Source: Opisthorchis felineus (lineage: Eukaryota; Platyhelminthes; Trematoda; Opisthorchiida; Opisthorchiidae). From it: 64,000 bases of DNA. The DNA is taken from contig SJOL01006479.1 of the NCBI GenBank assembly GCA_004794785.1, positions 520,243-584,242 on the forward strand. The letters are read 5' to 3'. The notes under the pieces were generated by a model that had not been told where the DNA came from, ran no database searches, and was given only the letters and a program-made list of their open reading frames with translations. This document shows, in pieces, positions 58,440 to 64,000 of this stretch. Both the position numbers and the translations under genes were made by a program. The first letter of the stretch is position 1. Each line of letters opens with the position of its first letter.

Positions 58440-58985
58440 CAGTTACCTCACCCTCTGGTTTCAGTGGAATCGACCAAAAAAGTTAAGTTCCTTATTCTGA
58501 ATTTCCGGAGCAGCACAAAACAATGAAGACATTGCATGCTGAAGATGCGAAACGCATGGCGAAACGGGGAATCGCTTCCAATATTCTGTATGGAGTATTT
58601 TGCGTGGACGAATAATCGCCAACCAACAAAGCGATGTCGCTCGCACAATCCAAGCTCATTAATCCCTCACACAACTGAACAAAAGACAAATGGAGAAGCT
58701 TGAAGAACTCTACTGCTTTTCAGGGTGCTTCCAGGCAGTTCGTTGTATATACTAACCCGACAGATATGGGAATAAAGGGCAAGGAGAATGTTTACGAACT
58801 TCAGTGACCTCTCTCCAGTCCAGGATTAGAAGGCTGTTTCAAAGTCGAGGAAGACCACGACTGTTGGTTGGTGGTATACGTGGCGCTGCTCACGCCCTTT
58901 AGATAACGTTAACATATAACTATTGCACTCTCTGCCAGGTCGAAATCCTGTTTGTTTGTCTGTCTGACGTGCTGGAGATGGGCGT
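58440..58985 (-). mobile_element. RTE-type reverse transcriptase fragment
   Basis: Minus frames: TDKQTGFRPGRECNSYM and HQPTVVVFLDFETAF (58835-58985), then LDCASDIALLVGDYSSTQ, the region of the RT catalytic YADD-type box, here ASD, with the first catalytic Asp apparently lost. Internal deletion between the two parts. Dead copy. Confidence 0.72.
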
Positions 58986-59872
58986 CTCAATGAGGGAAGT
59001 CCGTAGCCGTGCTACGACAGGTGAGACACTTACCGCTATGGTTGGAACAGTCTACTCGGGTACCTTTTTTGGACACGGGCGCAGCCAGCGATTAGCTCGC
59101 GTTCACCCATATGTTGTTTGACCCGATGGAGTTGTCGTAGCGCGCGACCAGGTAACCCCCTTGAATCCGTTCCGCTGAGCTTTTCCGAAAACCTCCGGTC
59201 ACACAGATGACCATCCAATTATTCCGACTTTACCTGAATCTGGGAATCAATGAAGTTTGAAAGTGTACTATCGCGAGAAGCTTTTTTTCCGAAGTCACGA
59301 TTCTGCCACGATTTTTGTAAGGTTCGCTTATTGTTTCCCACAAATATCTACTGAATTTATACTGAAAGGGCAACCGGTTTAAGCTGTCTCTTATGCATCG
59401 CACCGGATGCCTATAAAGTAACGGTTTGCTGTACGGATGAGCGTCAAGCTTCAAGATTGGGAAGTGATAGAGCCAACTCGGGACGATGCTCTGCTCCCTC
59501 TTCTACTCATTGGCCGCCTGACTAGCTGCTTACAGCGCCGGCAAAACTAAAATTCTTCCCTGAATCTATCCAAGGACGCAGTGAAGCTGTTCACAAGAGT
59601 TTACCTACTTTGTACCAGAACAAGTCTATATTCGGATTCATTTCCCCTTATCAGATTATGAGAATCCTTCGAGCCCCACTGTCCAGATCCAGGTATTGAG
59701 ATAGCGTGAGTTCCTTACTGGAATACTGCGCAAGAAGATAATCTGCTCTATCCTAATAGACTATTGAGGATCAAACTGGACACAAATGGCATTCTTCAGA
59801 TCACTGTCCTGTGCAAGTGGGCTGATAACGCCATACAAGGTAACTAGCAAACAGCAGGTTTCGTCAGCCTAC

Positions 59873-60107
59873 CTGAAAGTGTGAGGTCGTGCAGGTTTGT
59901 TTTCAGTTGAGCATTATCAGAAACTCCTTCAACATTCGCGTCCCCAAATACAGGGAAGAGAGATCGCAAAACTGCATACTGCTCTTCATACCGAGTGTTC
60001 CACGCAGCCAGAACTTGTGACAGGCTCGAATCCCTCCCAGAGGCCAAATCGTGGTATATCACTTCCATTTTTGCGGCTATTAACGCAGTAAATTCAGTTT
60101 CCACGAT
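59873..60107 (-). CDS. Exon 1 of the model (5'-most exon seen)
   Basis: The exon has 235 nt, enters in phase 0 and leaves after 1 nt, acceptor tacttctctgacttag and donor gtaggc. The protein is IVETEFTALIAAKMEVIYHD, LASGRDSSLSQVLAAWNTRY, EEQYAVLRSLFPVFGDANVE, ending LKTNLHDLTLS. It is helical, and its end runs into the exon 2 coil. It has an acceptor, so it is internal; the true first exon is upstream of the window or unrecognised. Confidence 0.85.
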
Positions 60108-60369
60108 CTAAGTCAGAGAAGTATGGGCAGTAAATGCACCAAATGTTATGAGCCAGAGGGACCTGCAACACCATCCGAGCACTCAAGAGTCCCAGCAGAG
60201 AACTCAGTGGAATCTTGACCGCTGATTGGTCCAGCGTCAACAGAACCGGTCTGGAAGCTCGTACGAGTGATACTGGGTAAGGTTGTCTGAATCACCCAAA
60301 CAGCAACAAATACCTTTTGAGCAGACTAGCCTTCGTGGAGTGAGAAGGACATGCTTAATGAGGGCCAAA

Positions 60370-62230
60370 TGCCTAAAACTTTTTTGGTATGTAGCTTCGT
60401 AACTTTTTCTGGTCCGTCCTAACCATGCACAACAAAGGCATTCGCTGAGTCCCCTCCGAACAACCTACAGAGGAAAATATCAGTGCGATGACCATTTTTT
60501 TTGCGGCTCTGACGCCCATTTGGATGGCAGTGGCTATAGAACTCCAAGATTTCAGGTCATCTACAAAGAGTAGACGTGGACTTGAAGAGGCATCCAGGAT
60601 ATGTCTGACTCTGGGTAGAAAGAGGTCGGGTCCTAAGGCGGAGCCTTGAGGAATTCCAACGGAGACCGGTACAGAAGAAATAGAGGCCAATCTGACTTCC
60701 TCACGGAATATCCTTTTTTAAAGAAAAGCCATAATCCGGCCGGGAATTCCACCTTGAATCTCATAACACTCGAGCTTTTGGCTCAGTGGAAAGCATGGAA
60801 CGCACGGGAAGTCGACAAATGTGGCATCCAATACGAGTCGACTATCTTCAAATTGTGTTAAACTGCCAACAAATACGAGCATGATGGCCACGCCAAAAAG
60901 ATTTGGGGGAAATCCTTGTTACGCCGAGGATATCAGGTTGTTGGTAGTGAGATGATCTAAAGTCGCCCGCTTCAGAATGTGGGAAACCTGATGAGGCCAA
61001 TGGGTCTGTAGCTGCCCGGTGATAATCGGTCATCGGATTTGTAGCTCGGCATGACAACCGCTTACCTTCAAGCAGAAGTTTCCTTCATCGAGCGACTGAA
61101 GAAAGGCAAGGTGGAAATGTTTCACCAAGTTGTGCAATGTTCCCTTCAGGATTCTTGGCTGGACCTAAACTGGCCCCTAATTGCTGAAATGGTTTAAATG
61201 CTGCGAGAGCGAACGAACCTCTCCCTCCGTAGAGCACAATTTGGTCAGAGGCTCTTCACAGTTACGCCCGGCCAAGTTTGAGTGTAGTGAATTCTTTGGG
61301 GCGGAACATGGGCCTTCTTAGTGCCTCTGTGAGATTCTGAAACCACCGTTTGGCTGCCACGGTTACCTCGCTTTTTCCCCCCCAAAGCAAATGCCGTTGG
61401 CTTGTTTCTTCACTGGTGTCTTATGTGCTTACATTTCACAGTCTTCTTTTTGCGGGCAAGATTTAGTATCGTGGCCTGTTACCTACATTCATTGCCTGCT
61501 TGTCTTCCGAGCTTCGTGCAGTTGACTTTAAGAATAGTTCACACTCCAACTCCCGAAGGCGCTGGACCGTTTTTGGTAGCCTGTGGTTCGTTCGACTTAG
61601 CATCGGCTTCTCTGGGACGAACACTGCACCAGCTTTGTGGATTTTTTGGGCGATGTGCTGTGTATCTCCCTCATCGAAGCTGTCCGCAGATTAGGTTGTT
61701 TGAAGATGTGCATTCCTGAGAAATCCGCGTGACAGATGTTTCGATTCTGCGTTTGTAGTTGCAGAAGAGAAAAGTCAGCACACAGTGAGTGCTGTGCCTT
61801 AAAGGAGCGTCACTTATCACAATGCCAACGAAGCATCTCCCATCGATGCTAACGAGATCCAGCAGAGATAGTAATTAGCCTGTTGGGTCCATCAGTATGC
61901 TGAATCCAAACGCTCCGTCGGATGAATTTTCTGAGCGCCGGTGCAAAATGTCCACCAGACCAAACGAGGTCAAAACGTCACCCAAGAGGTCTTGGGACAG
62001 TTTCTCAAGTGCTTGTGTACTTAAGCGGCAATGTAAGCCGACTCTAAAGTGGAGGTAGTCAACCGAAATTTGAATCCGCAGGGCATCGCAAAATGGTGCA
62101 AGATGGTATCCGATAGGATAAACGGGGGACGCGATGACGCGTTTAAGTATAGAGCACACAAATAAATGCCTTCCAGACCTTGCGCACAAATTTGCGTTAA
62201 TAAGTAATGCACAATAGTGCGTGAATGTCA
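60370..62230 (-). mobile_element. CR1/Jockey-like non-LTR element, broken
   Basis: Minus frames in order: EN-side remnant DLLGDVLTSFGLVDILHRRS (61875-62010), QPRILKGTLHNLVKHFHLAF and LQSLDEGNFCLK (before RT), a SYRPIGL-type block, then SISSVPVSVGIPQGSALGPD with LFVDDLKSW (RT blocks including a VDD box). Its clade differs from the RTE elements elsewhere in the window. Frameshifts and stops throughout. Confidence 0.75.
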
Positions 62231-63599
62231 CTGGAGCTACACAGAGTACCGTCCACTTTGGATTAGGTGCCCGGATCAGATAAATGCCCGATCGCAGAGA
62301 AAGGATGAAGATTAGAATTCTATTTTGATCGCTCGTTTAGAGAAAGAACGGTGACCTTCCGGAAAAGTCGGATTTGGAGAGCTTAGTACATTATGGAGCC
62401 ACCAAGAGTGAGAAGTCTATTTGTAAGGCACTAAGGAAATGGCCCACTCTAGCGGCCACGCGGATGTGTATGATTGTTGTAACTGCCTAAAATCGGGTTT
62501 GAAAGAGACGGTGCCCGTAGTTTAGACACCAGCTCAGGCAGCCACACTTAAGAGGGACTAGTCAGGGGTGAGGAAAACCCTCAGGGCGGATTAAATCACT
62601 GCGATAGGATATTGATTTCGTAGACTTTCGCCGGGCAATTTTCAAAATATTCCCACCAGGGTTTAGCCGTGGAAGCCATATCGGCCAAGCTGAGAGGCTT
62701 TTTGGAGGAATAACGGCACATCAACAAGAAAGAAGCGTGTGTGTGACACAAGCTACAATATCCCTGTACTAGTCAACATCAGGGCAGCATTACATCCAAA
62801 TGGTGACGACGCAGCAAAGATACCGCCTGATGGCTTGTTAGTTGACACATGCGGTGGCGTGGGCAGTGAGCGGGAGGGAGTTGGAGTGGGACCATTTATA
62901 GCAGCCGATGATGGTGATACTCTTGACCATAATTTGAGCATCAGTGAACTGCAGGTCATCCGAAGTCGGAGGGATGACAGATAGAGGCGTATTAGCGAAA
63001 ATGGTAAGATACGTTAATCCCGTGAAGTGTCCTTAGGGAACACTGGTTGCGCGGAGCTGAGACCCACCCTTTGAAGTACCGCATGCGAACGTGTTTGGCT
63101 CACCAGCGAGATGTTGAAATAGAATTATCCAAGCCTCTCTAACTATGCGCATTCGCTACATGGGAACATATGAAATACCTGCGAGAATTCTTGGAAGGTG
63201 GGCCATTGATTTGCTCGTTTTTAGCAATGGTAGATATAATGGCTTAAGTGGGTCGGATTAGCTGGAGCGGAGTGGGCACGAATGAAGGTAGGTGTAGATG
63301 AATGCATTGGGCTTTCCGACGTCAGTAGGTTGATCTGTTCTACATTTGTTTATCAGGAGTGGGTTAACGACGTACTGGTCTGAAGTTTCCAAAGTCGTGC
63401 GGGTACTTGGACTTATACATGGAATGCATACTCGTCTATTTGAAGGAGGAAAGACGATCGTGGGCAGAAGATCGGGAGAGGAATAGAAATTAGTTTGAAA
63501 GTGCACTGTTGTATGCATAGAACTCGCTGATCCTAAAGTGGATCCTGGAGAGGCCTCCTGGTCGTGAAGTGACAACGGATTTCCACAAATTGCACGATG

Positions 63600-64000
63600 G
63601 CTCTAAAAACGCCGTAAAGTAAATCTCCGAATTAACGAAATATACTAATTTGCGTACCAATTCACGGGAGACACCTGGAACCCAACTGAATCTCTCGTTT
63701 ATGATGTTTTAAGCGGGTGAGTGTGCTGAGTTAGGCTGCCTCCTATTTCAGTTCGTATGATATTCGAGATATCGCGATACATTGTATGGAAGTAATGCAC
63801 TATTCATAAGGTTTTTTAAAAACTCATCGATAGCCCACGACCGGTTTCGCCCTTATTGAGGCCCATCGTGTGGGCAAAGAGCCCGAGTTTTTCTCAAACT
63901 TTTGTTCCGGGTGAGCATCCCGTCAAAACCAAATAGTTATCCAAATGAGCTTATTTTGTTAATTCCGTGCATTTCGAGTGAATGTAGAACATAAGGTTGA
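63600..64000. repeat. Ribozyme-bearing dispersed repeat cluster at window edge
   Basis: Flank sequence of the family (reverse of the 3120-3200 flank) occurs near 63640-63710, the decayed unit at 63806-63906, and another copy begins at 63990 (cataaggttga) in the opposite orientation, cut by the window end. Confidence 0.65.
63806..63906 (-). ncRNA. Decayed hammerhead-type unit
   Basis: The 3' part of the core is conserved (GGGC-GAAAC-CGGTC-GTGGGC on minus), but CTGATGA is changed to a CGATGG-like string and stem I is altered. Not expected to cleave. Flanks match the ribozyme repeat family. Confidence 0.65.

Larger units (their letters stand above)
49338..59872 (-). other. Intron 1 (10.5 kb), transposon-rich
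   Basis: This intron holds at least three RTE elements, a tandem repeat, three SINE-like copies and other debris, listed separately. No further exon is needed: exon 1 leaves after 1 nt and exon 2 enters with 2 nt. Segments 49338-51880 and 57900-58440 show nothing recognisable. Confidence 0.65.
1468..60107 (-). other. PCNT-like: Gene span: pericentrin/AKAP450-like giant coiled-coil protein (partial, 33 exons)
   Basis: The minus-strand model links 33 exons with AG acceptors and GT donors. Every junction is phase-compatible and the total is 5,496 nt or 1,832 codons with no stop, which is hard to get by chance. Exons 1-5 and 8-16 are mostly heptad-like coiled coil. Exons 4, 7, 17, 20, 22 and 32 are acidic or Ser/Pro-rich linkers. 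Exon 16 reads RFIAEQTEERESEREEF then ELARLETQL; the human pericentrin segment as I remember it matches at 11 of 17 positions, and AKAP9 slightly fewer. Family members scaffold gamma-tubulin complexes, kinases and dynein at centrosomes and Golgi. The 3' half carries repeated QTD/QTE motifs. The start codon and the C-terminal PACT domain are not seen. Another long centrosomal coiled-coil family remains possible. Confidence 0.7.
60108..64000 (-). other. Upstream intron or 5' side
   Basis: Contains the CR1/Jockey-like element (60370-62230) and ribozyme repeats at the window edge. Between 62231 and 63600 only unsupported frames are seen (62739-62984 plus, 63258-63575 minus). Confidence 0.5.

Noticed and set aside
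1..64000. CRISPR arrays, operons, bacterial promoters, rRNA genes
   Set aside because: None seen; gene structure is clearly eukaryotic.

Overview
The window looks like part of a large, intron-rich flatworm (platyhelminth) genome, probably a fluke or tapeworm. There is no prokaryotic gene organisation. RTE- and CR1-type retroelement fragments are scattered throughout, with tRNA-headed SINE-like repeats, and one repeat family carries hammerhead ribozymes of the kind known from schistosome repeats. The taxon is inferred, not proven.

One gene on the minus strand spans almost the whole window. I traced 33 exons by hand from position 60107 (5' side) down to 1468 (3' side). Each has an AG acceptor and a GT donor. 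All 32 junctions agree in phase, and the chain gives 1,832 codons without a stop. Both gene ends lie outside the window or were not recognised. The protein alternates coiled-coil exons with acidic, Ser/Pro-rich linkers. Exon 16 carries a segment (RFIAEQTEERESEREEF) that closely resembles a conserved coiled-coil segment of vertebrate pericentrin and AKAP9/AKAP450. I therefore call it a pericentrin/AKAP450-like centrosomal scaffold; the C-terminal PACT domain is not in view.

The 3' half (exons 18-33) is unusual. Every intron there is phase 0, and many exons of 75-111 nt end in a short 'xQTD/QTE' motif, usually just before the splice donor. Four of them (26, 28, 29, 31) are recognisable copies of one module, E-S/N-L-x3-K/R-coil-QT. 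The motif resembles the QT-type recognition motif of the dynein light chain LC8/DYNLL, so this may be a coiled-coil rod carrying a dozen light-chain docking sites, built by exon duplication.

Layout: 1-1467 nothing recognised; 1.5-11.7 kb dense QT-module exons, with a hammerhead ribozyme in the sense strand of an intron at 3.0 kb; 11.7-15.2 kb intron with RTE debris; 15.2-19.8 kb exons 22-19; 20.0-21.1 kb a 1-kb tRNA-headed element; 22.8-31 kb exons 18-11; 31-35.4 kb long intron with two candidate exons; 35.4-49.3 kb exons 10-2, with an inverted near-identical copy of the 1-kb element at 45.8-46.8 kb; 49.3-59.9 kb a 10.5-kb intron full of RTE elements and SINEs; 59.9-60.1 kb exon 1; 60.4-62.2 kb a CR1/Jockey-like fragment; 63.8-64.0 kb further ribozyme-type repeats.
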